From Pseudomonas orientalis (GTDB lineage Bacteria; Pseudomonadota; Gammaproteobacteria; Pseudomonadales; Pseudomonadaceae): a stretch of 64,000 bases of DNA. Made by a program: the position numbers and the translations under genes. The stretch covers positions 2,139,001 to 2,203,000 of the forward strand of contig NZ_CP094351.1 of the NCBI RefSeq assembly GCF_022807995.1, written 5' to 3'. Shown here in pieces: positions 46,013-55,465 of the stretch. Below the pieces are notes generated by a model. The model did no database searches and was not told the origin of the DNA. It saw nothing but the letters and a program-made list of their open reading frames with translations. Every line of letters begins with the position of its first letter. Positions within the stretch are counted from its first letter, which is position 1.

Positions 46013-47107
46013 ATGCCAAACGATGCCCGACCTGACCACACCGCCTTGACCGAAGCCCACGCCATTCCCCACTTGCTTGAGCAGTTGTTGCTCGCCCGTG
46101 GCCCCGGTGGCCAGGAGGATGAGGTGCGCGCCATCTGCCTGGAGCGCCTGCGGCCGCTCTGCGACGAAACCTGGGTGGACCCTGCCGGCAATGTCATCGG
46201 CCTGGTCAAGGGCGCGCAGGACGATGGCGCGCCCCGGCGTGCGGTGAGAGTCATGGCGCACATGGATGAGATCGCCATGGTGGTCAAGCATGTCGACACC
46301 GATGGCACCTTGCGGGTGACCGCGTTGGGCGGCGCCAATCCGGTGAACTTCGGCATGTGCCCGGTGGACATACTCGGCGATCACCAATTCATTCCGGGGG
46401 TGCTGTCCTTTGGTTCGATGCATGCGACCGGCAACGCGCCCCAGGGCGCCGATGTGCAGTCGGGGGATGTGCACTGGAACGACGTGCATGTGATCACCCG
46501 CTGCTCAGTGGATACCTTGCGTGAGTACGGTGTGCGTCCCGGCAGCCGCGTCACGCTGAGCCGCCATTGGCGTGCGCCGTTTCGGGTGGGGGATGCGACA
46601 GCCGCGCATTTTCTCGACGACCGCGCGCCCATCGCCGCCGTACTCCACAGCGTGCAGTGCCTGGATCAGCGTCGGCAGGAACTGGCATGCGATGTGTATT
46701 TTGTCTTCACCACCCTGGAGGAAGAGTGCAATGCGGGCGCCATGTATGCGGCGCAGACACTGCCGGGCGATACCACCCTCGCGGTGGAGGTGGGCCCGGT
46801 GATGAGCGAGTACGGCACGCGCCTGAGCGTCGATCCGATCATCAATACCGGTGACCTCAAAGGCTATTACACCCGCTCGGTGGTCACCGGCCTGGCGGCT
46901 GCCGCACAACGCAGCGGCTATACGCCGCAATATGCATTGTTGGTGGATTTTGCCTCGGATGCCAGCGCCGTCATGAGTAACGGCACCTCGGCACGCGGCG
47001 GTTGCCTGGCGATTCCAACCGAGAATACCCACGGCTATGAGCTGATTGTGGATGGCGCGATCGAGGCCTGTGCGCTGACATTGGCCGACTACCTGGCCAC
47101 GTTTTGA
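46013..47107 (+). CDS. M42-family aminopeptidase
   Basis: The protein has 364 residues from ATG 46013, with GGAGA upstream; the longer frame was rejected. Dimetal-site features are visible: HMDEIAM (H83, D85), LDDR (D202) and TLEEECN (E236, E237), plus ENTHGYE near the C-terminus. It hydrolyses N-terminal residues from peptides. It resembles the M42 peptidase associated with NAGGN osmoprotectant synthesis in Pseudomonas, but the asparagine synthase and acetyltransferase partner genes are not in this window. A CinA-like gene follows after 16 bp. Confidence 0.85.
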   Translation: MPNDARPDHTALTEAHAIPHLLEQLLLARGPGGQEDEVRAICLERLRPLCDETWVDPAGNVIGLVKGAQDDGAPRRAVRVMAHMDEIAMVVKHVDTDGTLRVTALGGANPVNFGMCPVDILGDHQFIPGVLSFGSMHATGNAPQGADVQSGDVHWNDVHVITRCSVDTLREYGVRPGSRVTLSRHWRAPFRVGDATAAHFLDDRAPIAAVLHSVQCLDQRRQELACDVYFVFTTLEEECNAGAMYAAQTLPGDTTLAVEVGPVMSEYGTRLSVDPIINTGDLKGYYTRSVVTGLAAAAQRSGYTPQYALLVDFASDASAVMSNGTSARGGCLAIPTENTHGYELIVDGAIEACALTLADYLATF

Positions 47108-47123
47108 ATGCAGGAGAATCACC

Positions 47124-47624
47124 ATGGACATCGCGGCTTCTACTATCGACTACCTGAAACAACACCAGATGACCCTCACCAGCGCCGAGTCGTGCACGGC
47201 GGGCAAAATCATCACGCTGCTGTCAGAGGTGGCGGGCGGCGGCTCGTGCATTGAAAGTGGTTACGTCGTCTACTCGCCGCAGGCCAAACAGCGCTTGCTG
47301 GGCGTGCGCGCCTATACGATTGACACCTTCAACCTCACCAGTTGCGAAGTCGCCCGCGAGATGGCCGAAGGCGCGTTGCGTGACAGCTCGGCAGCGGTCG
47401 CCGTCGCCACCACCGGGCTGCTTGGCCCGGATGACATGGACGGCATTCCGGCCGGGACCATCTGTTTTGCGTGGGCTTATCGAATCGGCAACCGGCTGAG
47501 TATCTTCAGTCGCAAGGAACGCTTCATGGGGTCGCGCGAGCAGGTGCAGCTTGATGCGGCGTTGCACGCGTTGAAGTGGTTGGCGCCTTTTCATCAACGT
47601 GCGTTGGCGGGGGAGCGGGGTTAG
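47124..47624 (+). CDS. CinA C-terminal-domain protein (PncC-like)
   Basis: The protein has 166 residues. The SAESCTAGKI motif and SGYVVYSPQAKQRLLGV match the nicotinamide-nucleotide amidase fold (CinA C-terminal, PncC). It may deamidate NMN in pyridine-nucleotide salvage. AGGAGAATCACC precedes the ATG. It is probably an operon with the M42 peptidase. Confidence 0.88.
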   Translation: MDIAASTIDYLKQHQMTLTSAESCTAGKIITLLSEVAGGGSCIESGYVVYSPQAKQRLLGVRAYTIDTFNLTSCEVAREMAEGALRDSSAAVAVATTGLLGPDDMDGIPAGTICFAWAYRIGNRLSIFSRKERFMGSREQVQLDAALHALKWLAPFHQRALAGERG

Positions 47625-47627
47625 CGC

Positions 47628-47924
47628 TCAGTGAGCCCCGGCCGCTTCAGGTTTGAGGTCCACTTTTAACAGCAACTCGTCGGTGCCAAACGCCTGGGCA
47701 TCCACCAGCACGCCATGATAGGTGTGGTCGTCGGTCTTGATCGAAACGCTATGGGCTTCGGTCAATGCTTTCGGCCACGGCCATAGCAGCCGTAGCGATA
47801 CGCTGTCGCCTGCCTGTGTGATCTGCGCCGTGCAGTCATGGGAGAGCGGGTTGACGCCAAACAGGGTGTCTTCAAGGAAATCAATGGTGCAGTGTTGCGA
47901 GGGGGCAGCAGTGGAATCCGGCAT
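47628..47924 (-). CDS. Hypothetical protein, 98 aa
   Basis: ATG 47924 follows GAGG; the longer frame upstream overlaps another gene and was rejected. The product is beta-rich (CTIDFLEDTLFGVNPLSHDC, VSIKTDDHTYHGVLVDAQAF). It ends 3 bp from the convergent cinA-like stop. The family is unknown. Confidence 0.65.
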   Translation of the reverse strand: MPDSTAAPSQHCTIDFLEDTLFGVNPLSHDCTAQITQAGDSVSLRLLWPWPKALTEAHSVSIKTDDHTYHGVLVDAQAFGTDELLLKVDLKPEAAGAH

Positions 47925-47955
47925 GGGAGGCCTCGTTCTGTTCTCGTCGCCGCAT

Positions 47956-48210
47956 TCAGCCCACGGATGAGAGGCGGGATGTTTTTCGGGACACCACCAT
48001 GTCTTCCAGGATCTCCCGCACCAGCCGGTTGATGCCAGACTCGCCGTGGTAGCGGGCGCGGTTGATATTGGCGATGGTGAATTGATTGGCGTCGGGCGCG
48101 AGCACCGTGATGGACAGGCTGCTGTCTGGATTGATCGTGCAAGTGACACGGCAATTGCGCAGCCGCTGTGACAGCGCGCGCTGGATTTGCGCTTTGGTCA
48201 ACGTGTCCAT
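47956..48210 (-). CDS. Hypothetical protein, 84 aa
   Basis: The predicted start is ATG 48210, with a weak GGTGA site. The sequence (QIQRALSQRLRNCRVTCTIN, SSLSITVLAPDANQFTIANI) weakly recalls DUF1652-type small Pseudomonas proteins, but I am not sure. It is 31 bp upstream of the 98-aa gene and may be co-transcribed. Confidence 0.55.
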   Translation of the reverse strand: MDTLTKAQIQRALSQRLRNCRVTCTINPDSSLSITVLAPDANQFTIANINRARYHGESGINRLVREILEDMVVSRKTSRLSSVG

Positions 48211-48392
48211 GGGATCACCGGATAACAGGTCTTGGCGGATGAAGGGTAGCTCAAATATTTCATGCGTAAATGCTGGCAGGTTAATGGCAAACCGTTCGTC
48301 TGTCTCATTACCCTGTGTGGAACGTTTGCGCCGCAGCATTGGCCAGATGCACCAAGGGTTGACGAATATTCCTTCATGCAACAGGTGATCTT

Positions 48393-48542
48393 ATGAAAAA
48401 GTTTTATATGGGATTGAGCCTCTGCAGCGTGTTTCTGCTGCACGGCTGTTTCGATAATTCCGATAACGCCACCAAGGACAACACCAGCGGCAGTAAGTCG
48501 TCGGTGCAGATGCAGGAAGGCAAGGCCGACGATAGCAAGTAG
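48393..48542 (+). CDS. Very small lipoprotein, 49 aa
   Basis: The ATG at 48393 has AGGTGA 7 bp upstream. The signal (KKFYMGLSLCSVFLLHGC) ends in the lipobox LLHGC with C19. The mature part is only 31 residues, polar and Asp/Ser/Lys-rich (FDNSDNATKDNTSGSKSS). The function is unknown; it is reminiscent of entericidin-size lipoproteins. Confidence 0.72.
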   Translation: MKKFYMGLSLCSVFLLHGCFDNSDNATKDNTSGSKSSVQMQEGKADDSK

Positions 48543-48557
48543 GTGCCTGGAGCAAAA

Positions 48558-48645
48558 TGTAGGAGGGGGCTTGCCCCCGAGGGCAGGGTGTCAGTCAATG
48601 AAGAGGTGACTGACCCACCGCTATCGGGGGCAAGCCCCCTCCCAC
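48558..48645. repeat. REPIN (GI type)
   Basis: TGTAGGAGGGGGCTTGCCCC and its inverted partner surround a GTCAGTCAATGAAGAGGTGA spacer. It lies 16 bp after the small lipoprotein stop. Confidence 0.92.
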
Positions 48646-48747
48646 ATTTGGATCTGTTGTGTGATGAAAGTCTGGGTTACTTGTCCTTGAACGCTGATGC
48701 CTGGCGGATCATGCAGACTGCCAGCTCTAACTGATACATGAGAAACC

Positions 48748-48835
48748 TGTGGGAGGGGGCTTGCCCCCGATGGCAGGATGTCAGTCAATATTTTGGTCGA
48801 CTGTCACACCGCTATCGGGAGCAAGCCCACCCACA
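48748..48835. repeat. REPIN (GI type), partly degenerate
   Basis: The left REP is intact. The right one has lost bases (GGGAGCAAGCCCACCCACA). It lies between the 49-aa gene and the cytochrome c gene end, a region (48543-48884) with no other gene. Confidence 0.88.
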
Positions 48836-48884
48836 TTTGATTTTCATACATCAAGCAGAGGGTTTGCTTGTAAGAAACCTTGTC

Positions 48885-50225
48885 TCAACGCATATGCAGA
48901 ATGATCGGGCTGGCGCTGGCCGGGTCGGTATGCCCGCGCAATTTACTGACCGCCTGGGCGTCGACCGCGTCGCCGTGATTGCCCCAGGTGCTGCGCATAT
49001 AAGTGAGCACCTCGGCGATCTCCTGATCGGACAATTGCTCACGGAACGCCGGCATGCGGTAGGCGTCCGGCAACCCGGCGGCCACCACCCGTTGCGAGCC
49101 GTTGAGGGTGATATTGATCGCCGAGGCGCTTTCCCTGGCCAGCGCCGAGGTGGCGCCGGCCAGCGGCGGCATCCACTCTGGCTGGCCCTTGCCGTCCAGG
49201 CCGTGACAGGAGGCGCAGCGGGTCGCGTAGGTGTGGGCCCCGGGGAGGTCCTGGCGCCTATCGGCCACCTGATACTGCCAGGGCGTGCCATCGCGCTGCG
49301 GGTCGCCGGGCAGGGACTTGAGGTAGCGGGCGATGGCGGCCAGGTCGTCATCGGCCATGAACTGCGTGGAGTTGTTGAACGCTTCGGTCATCGATCCGTA
49401 CACCACCGCATGCTGGTTGCGCCCGGTCTTGAGGAACTGCACGATCTGCGCCTCGCTCCAGCGTCCAAGCCCGGTGTTGGGGTCCTGGCGCAGGCTGGGC
49501 GCGTACCAGCCGTCGAGCAGCGCGCCGGCAAGGAAAGGCGCGCCGGACTGGTCCAGGGCTTTTTCGTTGAAGGCCAGGCCACGCGGCGTGTGGCAACTGC
49601 CGCAGTGGCCGGGACCCTGGACGATATAAGCGCCACGGTTCCACAGCGCGTCCTGGCCGGGGTTGGCCGCATAGGGCGCGGTGGGTGCAAAGACGCCATT
49701 CCACAGCGCGATGGGCCAGCGCATGTTCAGCGGCCAGGGAATATCACTTTGGATGTTCGCCTGGTTGGCCGGTTGCACGCCTTTCATGAAGAACGCATAC
49801 AGCGCTTTCACGTCGTCGTCGCTGAGCTTCACGTAGGACGGGTAGGGCATCGCCGGGTACAGGCGGCGCCCGCCCGGTGCCACGCCGTGACGCACGGCGC
49901 GGTCGAAGTCGGCGAGGCTGTAGCGGCCGATGCCATGGTCGCGGTCGGGAGTGATGTTAGTGGCATGGATGGCCCCCAGCGGCGTGGCCATCTCCAGGCC
50001 ACCGGCAAACGGCGCTTTGCCCGCCAGGCTGTGGCAGGCCACGCAGTCGCTCAGGCGGGCGACATACTCGCCGCGACTGACCAGTGCCGGGTCCAAGCCT
50101 GTGGCGTGTTCCCGTTCAAACGGCGAGGCGGGCTCGCGGGTGACGTACCAGGCCAGCAGGCCTGCGACGACCAGGCAGGGCAGCGCCAGCCAGCCTGCGG
50201 TTCTTGCGAATCGGCGGTTGTTCAT
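48885..50225 (-). CDS. Tri-haem cytochrome c subunit of a molybdenum dehydrogenase
   Basis: The protein has 446 residues with an N-terminal anchor (WLALPCLVVAGLLAWYV). It carries three CxxCH haem sites: CVACH (61-65), CGSCH and CASCH. It takes electrons from the Mo/FeS subunits to the respiratory chain. Together with the two upstream genes it forms the layout of membrane-bound aldehyde dehydrogenases and the NicB/IorAB-type systems. Confidence 0.9.
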   Translation of the reverse strand: MNNRRFARTAGWLALPCLVVAGLLAWYVTREPASPFEREHATGLDPALVSRGEYVARLSDCVACHSLAGKAPFAGGLEMATPLGAIHATNITPDRDHGIGRYSLADFDRAVRHGVAPGGRRLYPAMPYPSYVKLSDDDVKALYAFFMKGVQPANQANIQSDIPWPLNMRWPIALWNGVFAPTAPYAANPGQDALWNRGAYIVQGPGHCGSCHTPRGLAFNEKALDQSGAPFLAGALLDGWYAPSLRQDPNTGLGRWSEAQIVQFLKTGRNQHAVVYGSMTEAFNNSTQFMADDDLAAIARYLKSLPGDPQRDGTPWQYQVADRRQDLPGAHTYATRCASCHGLDGKGQPEWMPPLAGATSALARESASAINITLNGSQRVVAAGLPDAYRMPAFREQLSDQEIAEVLTYMRSTWGNHGDAVDAQAVSKLRGHTDPASASPIILHMR

Positions 50226-50241
50226 GGGCGTTCCCTGTGGG

Positions 50242-52473
50242 TTAACTGAAGGTGTAGCGGCTCAACGGCAGGCTGCGGATGCGCTGGCCAGTCAATTGGG
50301 CCACTGCATTGGCGACCGCCGGTGCCACGGCCGGTAACGGCGGTTCGCCGATGCCCCCCATCTTTTCGCCGCTCTCGACGATCTTCACGTGTACCCGCGC
50401 CATCCGCGACGGCGGCAGGATCGGATAAAGGTCGTAGTTGCGCGCACGTGGCATGCCGTCCACGTACACCGCTTCCTCCAGCAAGGTTTGCGACAGGCCC
50501 AGGGCCACGGCGCCGTTGACCTGGGCTTCAATGATCGCCGGGTTGACGATGCTGCCGGGGTCGATGGCCTGCCAGATGTCATGCACCTTGACCTGGCCCT
50601 TCTCGATCGACACCTCGGCAATCACCGCCGCGTGGGAGCCAAAGGGCGAAGCCATGGCCACGCCACGGGCGCGGCGGCTGCCGTCTTCGGCGGTGAACGG
50701 CCCGCGCTTCCAACCGCCGGACAGTTCGCCCACCGCTTGCAGCAGCGTCGTCAGCCGCGCGTTGTCGCGCAGCAGGTGCAGACGCAGTTCGTAGGGGTCA
50801 TGGCCGCCTTTGTCCGCCAGTTCATCGAGGAACGCTTCGTAGAAGAAGTCATTCAGAGAGTTGCCCACCGAACGCCAGTAGCCAAGCATCGCCGGGCCCT
50901 TGACATAGATCTGCGCGATGCGCTTGTTAGGGATCGCATAACTCTTGCCCGACAGGCCTTCAAGGGCCGTGGGGTCGAGCTTGTCGCCCTGTTTGCCGGC
51001 AATCGCTTCGGTGGGGCCTTCGGTGGCGCTGACCGCTTCGATGGCCAGCGGCAGGCCTTTGTCATCCAGCGCGGCGCGGAACTTGACCACCGCGACCGGG
51101 CGCAGCACATCACGCACGAACTCTTCCTCGCGGCTCCAGATCAGCTTGATCGGGCGGCCGACGGCCTTGGTCAGTGCGATGGCCTGCGGATACGGATTGG
51201 CCGAGTCGTACAGGAAATGCCGACCGAAGAAACCGCCCAGCAGCGGGGAGTGCAGGGTGATTTGCTCGATGGCCAGGCCGGTGCGCTTGGCGATGTCGGC
51301 GCGGAACATATCCGGCGCCTGGTTGGGCAGCCACACCTCCAGCGTGCCGTCGGGGTTGTAGCGCGCCAGCGCCGAGGGCGGTTCCAGCTGGGCGTGGTTG
51401 AGGTATTGGTTGTGGTAGGTGGCGTCGATGCGGGTCTTGGCGCTGGCCAGCGTGGCGGCTACGTCGCCTGCGTTTTCTTCGTCGCGGGCCGGGCCTTCTT
51501 GAGTGGCGAGAAAGTCACGGTATTTGTCGCTGGAAAAGTCCGCCGGCATTGCGCGCACGCTGGAGTCGGCGGCGGCTTCGAGCCAGTCCACCTGGATCGC
51601 TTCAACGGCGCGCTTGGCGTGCCACCAGCGTTCGGCCACCACTGCCACGGCGCCGGGCAAGGTGTGCACCGAATGCACGCCCTTCATGGCCTCGACCTGG
51701 GCCTGGTTGCGTAGGCTGCCCACGGTCATGCCCAGGCGCGGTGCGTGCTGCACGGCGGCGTGGAGCATGCCGTCGACCTTCAGGTCGATGCAGTACTGCG
51801 CCTTGCCGGTGGATTTGTCATAGGCGTCCAGGCGTTTGACCGGCTTGCCGATCCAGCGGAACTGGCTCGGGTCGCGCAGGGTGATCCCGGCAGGGTCGGG
51901 CACCGGCATGTCCAGGGCGCGCCCGGCCAACTCGCCGTAACCCAGCGAGCGGCCCGACGCGGCGTGCACTACGCGGCCGGGCTGGGTGGTCAATTGGGCG
52001 ACCGGTACACCGAGCTGTTCGGCGGCGGCCTGCAGCAACATGGCACGGGCGAGGGCGCCGAGGCGCCGCATGGTCGGGTAGCTCATGCGCACCGACATGC
52101 TGCCGCCGGTGATGCGCATACCGTTTTCCATCACCACATAGGCCTCGCCGGGCGGCGCGGCTTCAACGCTGAACGTAGCCGGGTCGGCATCCAGCTCTTC
52201 GCCGATGATCTGCGCCATGGCAGTGTGCGTGCCTTGGCCGCCTTCCATGAAGGGACTGAGCAGGCGCACGCTGCCGTCCGGGCGAATCTCCAGGAACGCC
52301 GGCACCTGAGTGCCGCGTTCGCCGATTGCGCCGGTGGCGGCCTGTACCCGGGACGCGCCCAGGGGCAGGCCAAAGCCGATCACCAGTGCGCCGACGGCGG
52401 TGCTCGCCAGGAAGCGCCGACGCGACAGGTTGATCGGCGCGTCGAGGGTTACGTCAGGCAGGACAGTGCTCAT
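50242..52473 (-). CDS. Molybdopterin-binding large subunit (IorB/aldehyde dehydrogenase type)
   Basis: The protein has 743 residues of the xanthine oxidase superfamily. A Tat signal lies near residue 17 (SRRRFLAS), so it is exported folded. Family segments include MEGGQGTHTAMAQIIGEELD, GGFFGRHFLYDS and the C-terminal GGIGEPPLPAVAPAVANAV with the catalytic Glu region. It starts at the last base of the FeS gene (ATGA type). The substrate (aldehyde, N-heterocycle) is not decided. Confidence 0.88.
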   Translation of the reverse strand: MSTVLPDVTLDAPINLSRRRFLASTAVGALVIGFGLPLGASRVQAATGAIGERGTQVPAFLEIRPDGSVRLLSPFMEGGQGTHTAMAQIIGEELDADPATFSVEAAPPGEAYVVMENGMRITGGSMSVRMSYPTMRRLGALARAMLLQAAAEQLGVPVAQLTTQPGRVVHAASGRSLGYGELAGRALDMPVPDPAGITLRDPSQFRWIGKPVKRLDAYDKSTGKAQYCIDLKVDGMLHAAVQHAPRLGMTVGSLRNQAQVEAMKGVHSVHTLPGAVAVVAERWWHAKRAVEAIQVDWLEAAADSSVRAMPADFSSDKYRDFLATQEGPARDEENAGDVAATLASAKTRIDATYHNQYLNHAQLEPPSALARYNPDGTLEVWLPNQAPDMFRADIAKRTGLAIEQITLHSPLLGGFFGRHFLYDSANPYPQAIALTKAVGRPIKLIWSREEEFVRDVLRPVAVVKFRAALDDKGLPLAIEAVSATEGPTEAIAGKQGDKLDPTALEGLSGKSYAIPNKRIAQIYVKGPAMLGYWRSVGNSLNDFFYEAFLDELADKGGHDPYELRLHLLRDNARLTTLLQAVGELSGGWKRGPFTAEDGSRRARGVAMASPFGSHAAVIAEVSIEKGQVKVHDIWQAIDPGSIVNPAIIEAQVNGAVALGLSQTLLEEAVYVDGMPRARNYDLYPILPPSRMARVHVKIVESGEKMGGIGEPPLPAVAPAVANAVAQLTGQRIRSLPLSRYTFS

Positions 52474-52931
52474 CAGGCGGTCTCCTTCCCGGCGGCCAGG
52501 TCAGCCATGGCGGCATGGATGGCGTTGTAGGTGCCGCAGCGGCACAGATTGACCATGGCCGCCTCGATTTGCGCCTTCGAGGGCGCCGGGGTGTGCTTGA
52601 GCAGCGCGGTGGCCGCCATCACTTGCCCGGACTGGCAATAACCACATTGGGCCACCTGGCGCTCGACCCAGGCCGAGACCACGCGCTTGCCCACGTCATC
52701 GGCCTCGATGGCTTCGATGGTAGTGATCTCGCGCCCGACCAGCGCCGCCACCGGCGTGACGCACGAACGCACCACGTTGCCGTCCACCAGCACCGAACAC
52801 GCGCCGCACTGGGCCAGGCCGCAGCCGTACTTGGTGCCGGTCAGGCCCAGGTCGTCGCGGATCACCCACAGCAACGGCGTGTCGGCGTCGGCATCGACCT
52901 CATAGGCCTTTTGGTTGATACGTAATTGCAT
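52473..52931 (-). CDS. [2Fe-2S] subunit of the molybdenum dehydrogenase
   Basis: The protein has 152 residues. The plant-type cluster is at C37, C42, C45 and C57 (GCGLAQCGACSVLVDG). The second cluster is in AQCGYCQSGQ and NLCRCGTY. It is the first gene of the three-gene operon. The 160 bp upstream to 53091 contain no gene, only its promoter region. Confidence 0.93.
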   Translation of the reverse strand: MQLRINQKAYEVDADADTPLLWVIRDDLGLTGTKYGCGLAQCGACSVLVDGNVVRSCVTPVAALVGREITTIEAIEADDVGKRVVSAWVERQVAQCGYCQSGQVMAATALLKHTPAPSKAQIEAAMVNLCRCGTYNAIHAAMADLAAGKETA

Positions 52932-53091
52932 GGCGGCTCACCTGCTGATCATCGGTTGGTGGTGCTTAAGTTCTTATAGGAGCTGTGCGACCGCAGGTCG
53001 CCCATCGTCGAACTCTAGACCACCGCGCAAGGGCTATCTATGCAATCGCCTGCAAGTTCAGAGGATCAGGCAAGTAATCGACAGGATTGGG

Positions 53092-53997
53092 TCAATGCTC
53101 GGGGAGGTTCTCGCCCACCGCCTGGCGGATACCCTCGAGCAGCATGGTGAACGCCGGGTTGTCGTTGTGCTCGCGCCAGATCAGGTGCAGTTCGCTCTGT
53201 GCGCCTTCGCCCAGGTCGATATCGCGGAACATCACGTTCTTGAACACCACACTGCTGGCGCAACGCGGCACCAGGGCCAGGCCCATGCCGGCGTTGACCA
53301 GCGCGAGGATGGTCAGCGACGAGCCCAGCCACTGCACATACTGCGGCGCGACGCGGGCCGAGCGCAGCAGGCCGGTGAGCAACTCATTGAACGGCGGGTA
53401 GGCGGAATGGGCATACATCAGGAACGGTTGCGCATCCAGATCGTGCACGCTGACCGTCTCTGCCTGGGCCAGCCGATGACTGCTCGGCACCGCCAGCACA
53501 AACGGCTCGCGCACCAGGCATTCGGTGGCGTAGCCGGGCTCCAGCAGCGGCGCGCGCACGATGCCCAGGTCGATGCGCCGGGCGCGCAAGGCTTCGTATT
53601 GCTGGTAGGTGTTCATCTCGGACAGGTCGATCTTGACGTGGGGCTGCTTGAGCCGCGCCTCGGCGATCACCTTGGGCAGAAACTCATACACCGCGCTGCC
53701 GACGAAACTGATGTTGACCGTACCGATATCGCCCTCGGCAAAGCGCCGCGCGGTGACCGCCGCCTGCTGGGCGCGCTCCAGCAGGTACTGCGCCTCGATG
53801 AAAAAGGCCCGGCCGGCGGCGGTCAGCGCGACGCTGCGGGTGGTGCGCACAAACAGGTCCACGCCCAGATGATGCTCAAGCAACTGGATCTGCCGGCTCA
53901 GCGGCGGCTGGGTCATGTTCAGGCGTTCGGCGGCGCGGCGAAAGTTCAGCTCGGTGGCCACGGTGGTGAAGCAGCGCAGTTGCGTCAGTTCGAACAT
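53092..53997 (-). CDS. LysR-family regulator (BenM/CatM-like)
   Basis: The protein has 301 residues from ATG 53997. The N-terminal helix-turn-helix is FELTQLRCFTTVATELNFRR, then AAERLNMTQPPLSRQIQLLE. The NMTQPPLSRQI pattern is common to aromatic- and sugar-acid-responsive LysR proteins. It is divergent from the MFS-dehydratase operon, which it probably controls; the spacing of 106 bp suits a shared operator region. Confidence 0.85.
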   Translation of the reverse strand: MFELTQLRCFTTVATELNFRRAAERLNMTQPPLSRQIQLLEHHLGVDLFVRTTRSVALTAAGRAFFIEAQYLLERAQQAAVTARRFAEGDIGTVNISFVGSAVYEFLPKVIAEARLKQPHVKIDLSEMNTYQQYEALRARRIDLGIVRAPLLEPGYATECLVREPFVLAVPSSHRLAQAETVSVHDLDAQPFLMYAHSAYPPFNELLTGLLRSARVAPQYVQWLGSSLTILALVNAGMGLALVPRCASSVVFKNVMFRDIDLGEGAQSELHLIWREHNDNPAFTMLLEGIRQAVGENLPEH

Positions 53998-54103
53998 TGA
54001 TCTAATTCCGGTATCAATCCAATGCCAGGTTAGATTAGACGGGAACAATTGCCGGCGTCCATCATCGGGCCTTCCCAAAAAAAACAATCAGTGGGAGTTG
54101 CCC

Positions 54104-55465
54104 GTGGATACCCATCAGAATGCGCCAGACCCGAGCGTGCTTGCATGCGCCGCTGCCAAGGTCAAGCGCCATGTGCTGCCGTTGTTCGTGGTGATGTTCA
54201 TCGTCAACTACATTGACCGGGTCAATATCGGCTTCGTGCGCAGCCACATGGAAGCCGACTTGGGCATTGGCGCGGCGGCCTATGGCTTGGGCGCCGGGCT
54301 GTTTTTCATCGGTTATGCGATCTTCGAAGTGCCCTCCAACCTGCTGCTGCAACGCTACGGCGCGCGGGCCTGGTTGACGCGCATCATGTTCACCTGGGGC
54401 GCGGCCGCGATGGGCATGGCGTTTGTGCAGGGCGAAACCAGCTTCTACGTGTTGCGCTTCATTCTCGGCGCCGCCGAAGCCGGGTTCTTTCCCGGCATCA
54501 TCTATTACTTTACCCAGTGGCTGCCGGCCAGCGAGCGCGGCAAGGCCATGGCGGTTTTCCTCAGTGGTTCGGCGATTGCCTCGGTGATTTCCGGGCCGGT
54601 GTCGGGCGCGTTGCTTAATGTCAGCGGGTTGAGCCTGCATGGCTGGCAATGGATGTTCCTGATCGAAGGCTTCGCCTCCATCGTGCTGTGCGGCTTCGTG
54701 TGGTTCTGGCTGCAATCCCATCCGCACCAGGCCAAGTGGCTCAGTGCCGCGGAAAAAGACGCGCTGGTCAGTGCCATTGCGCTCGAGCAACAGGCACGCG
54801 AGGCGAGCCGGGGCGTGCGGCCGTCGATGTTCAAACTGCTCGCCGACACCCAGATCGCCCTGTTCTGCTTTATCTACTTTTCCATCGCCCTGACCATTTA
54901 CGGTGCCACGTTCTGGCTGCCGAGCATGATCAAGAAAATGGGTGACCTGGGTGACTTCCAGGTGGGCCTGTTCAATTCCATTCCCTGGTTGATTTCCATC
55001 GTCGCCATGTACGGCTTCGCCTCGCTGGCCAGCAAGTGGAAGCACCAGCAGGCGTGGGTGTCACTGATGCTGGCGATCGCCGCGTTCGGCATGTTCATGT
55101 CCACCACCGGCGGGCCGGTGTTTGCGTTCGTCGCCATCTGTTTTGCCGCCATCGGCTTCAAGGCCGCGTCGGCGCTGTTCTGGCCGATTCCCCAGGGGTA
55201 CCTGGATGCGCGGGTCGCGGCGGCGGTGATTGCCTTGATCAATTCGGTCGGCAACCTGGGCGGTTTCGTGGCGCCCACTACGTTCGGTTTGCTGGAGCAG
55301 ACCACGGGGTCGATCGAGGGCGGCCTCTACGGCCTGGCGGCCACTTCTCTGGTGGCGGCGGTGCTGGTGTTTTTTGCCCGCACCGCGCCGCGCGGCGGTA
55401 CACCGCCCACTTCATCCACGGCACATCCCACGTTGCGTCCAGGTCCACAAGGAGCCGTCTCTTGA
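54104..55465 (+). CDS. MFS transporter (anion:cation symporter, glucarate/galactonate type)
   Basis: The protein has 453 residues from GTG 54104, with GTGGGAG upstream. About 12 membrane helices are seen. ACS-family features are NYIDRVNIGFVRSHMEADLG and the GYAIFEVPSNLLLQRYGAR segment. It overlaps the dehydratase gene by 4 bp (TTGA), so import and first catabolic step are coupled. The likely substrate is D-glucarate/galactarate. Confidence 0.85.
   Translation: MDTHQNAPDPSVLACAAAKVKRHVLPLFVVMFIVNYIDRVNIGFVRSHMEADLGIGAAAYGLGAGLFFIGYAIFEVPSNLLLQRYGARAWLTRIMFTWGAAAMGMAFVQGETSFYVLRFILGAAEAGFFPGIIYYFTQWLPASERGKAMAVFLSGSAIASVISGPVSGALLNVSGLSLHGWQWMFLIEGFASIVLCGFVWFWLQSHPHQAKWLSAAEKDALVSAIALEQQAREASRGVRPSMFKLLADTQIALFCFIYFSIALTIYGATFWLPSMIKKMGDLGDFQVGLFNSIPWLISIVAMYGFASLASKWKHQQAWVSLMLAIAAFGMFMSTTGGPVFAFVAICFAAIGFKAASALFWPIPQGYLDARVAAAVIALINSVGNLGGFVAPTTFGLLEQTTGSIEGGLYGLAATSLVAAVLVFFARTAPRGGTPPTSSTAHPTLRPGPQGAVS

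Noticed and set aside
48738..50249. 503-aa frame antisense to the cytochrome c gene
   Set aside because: Long antisense frames are expected in GC-rich DNA. The opposite strand encodes a clear tri-haem cytochrome.
50389..51714. 441-aa frame antisense to the molybdopterin subunit
   Set aside because: The composition is that of a reverse complement of a GC-rich gene; no family is recognised.
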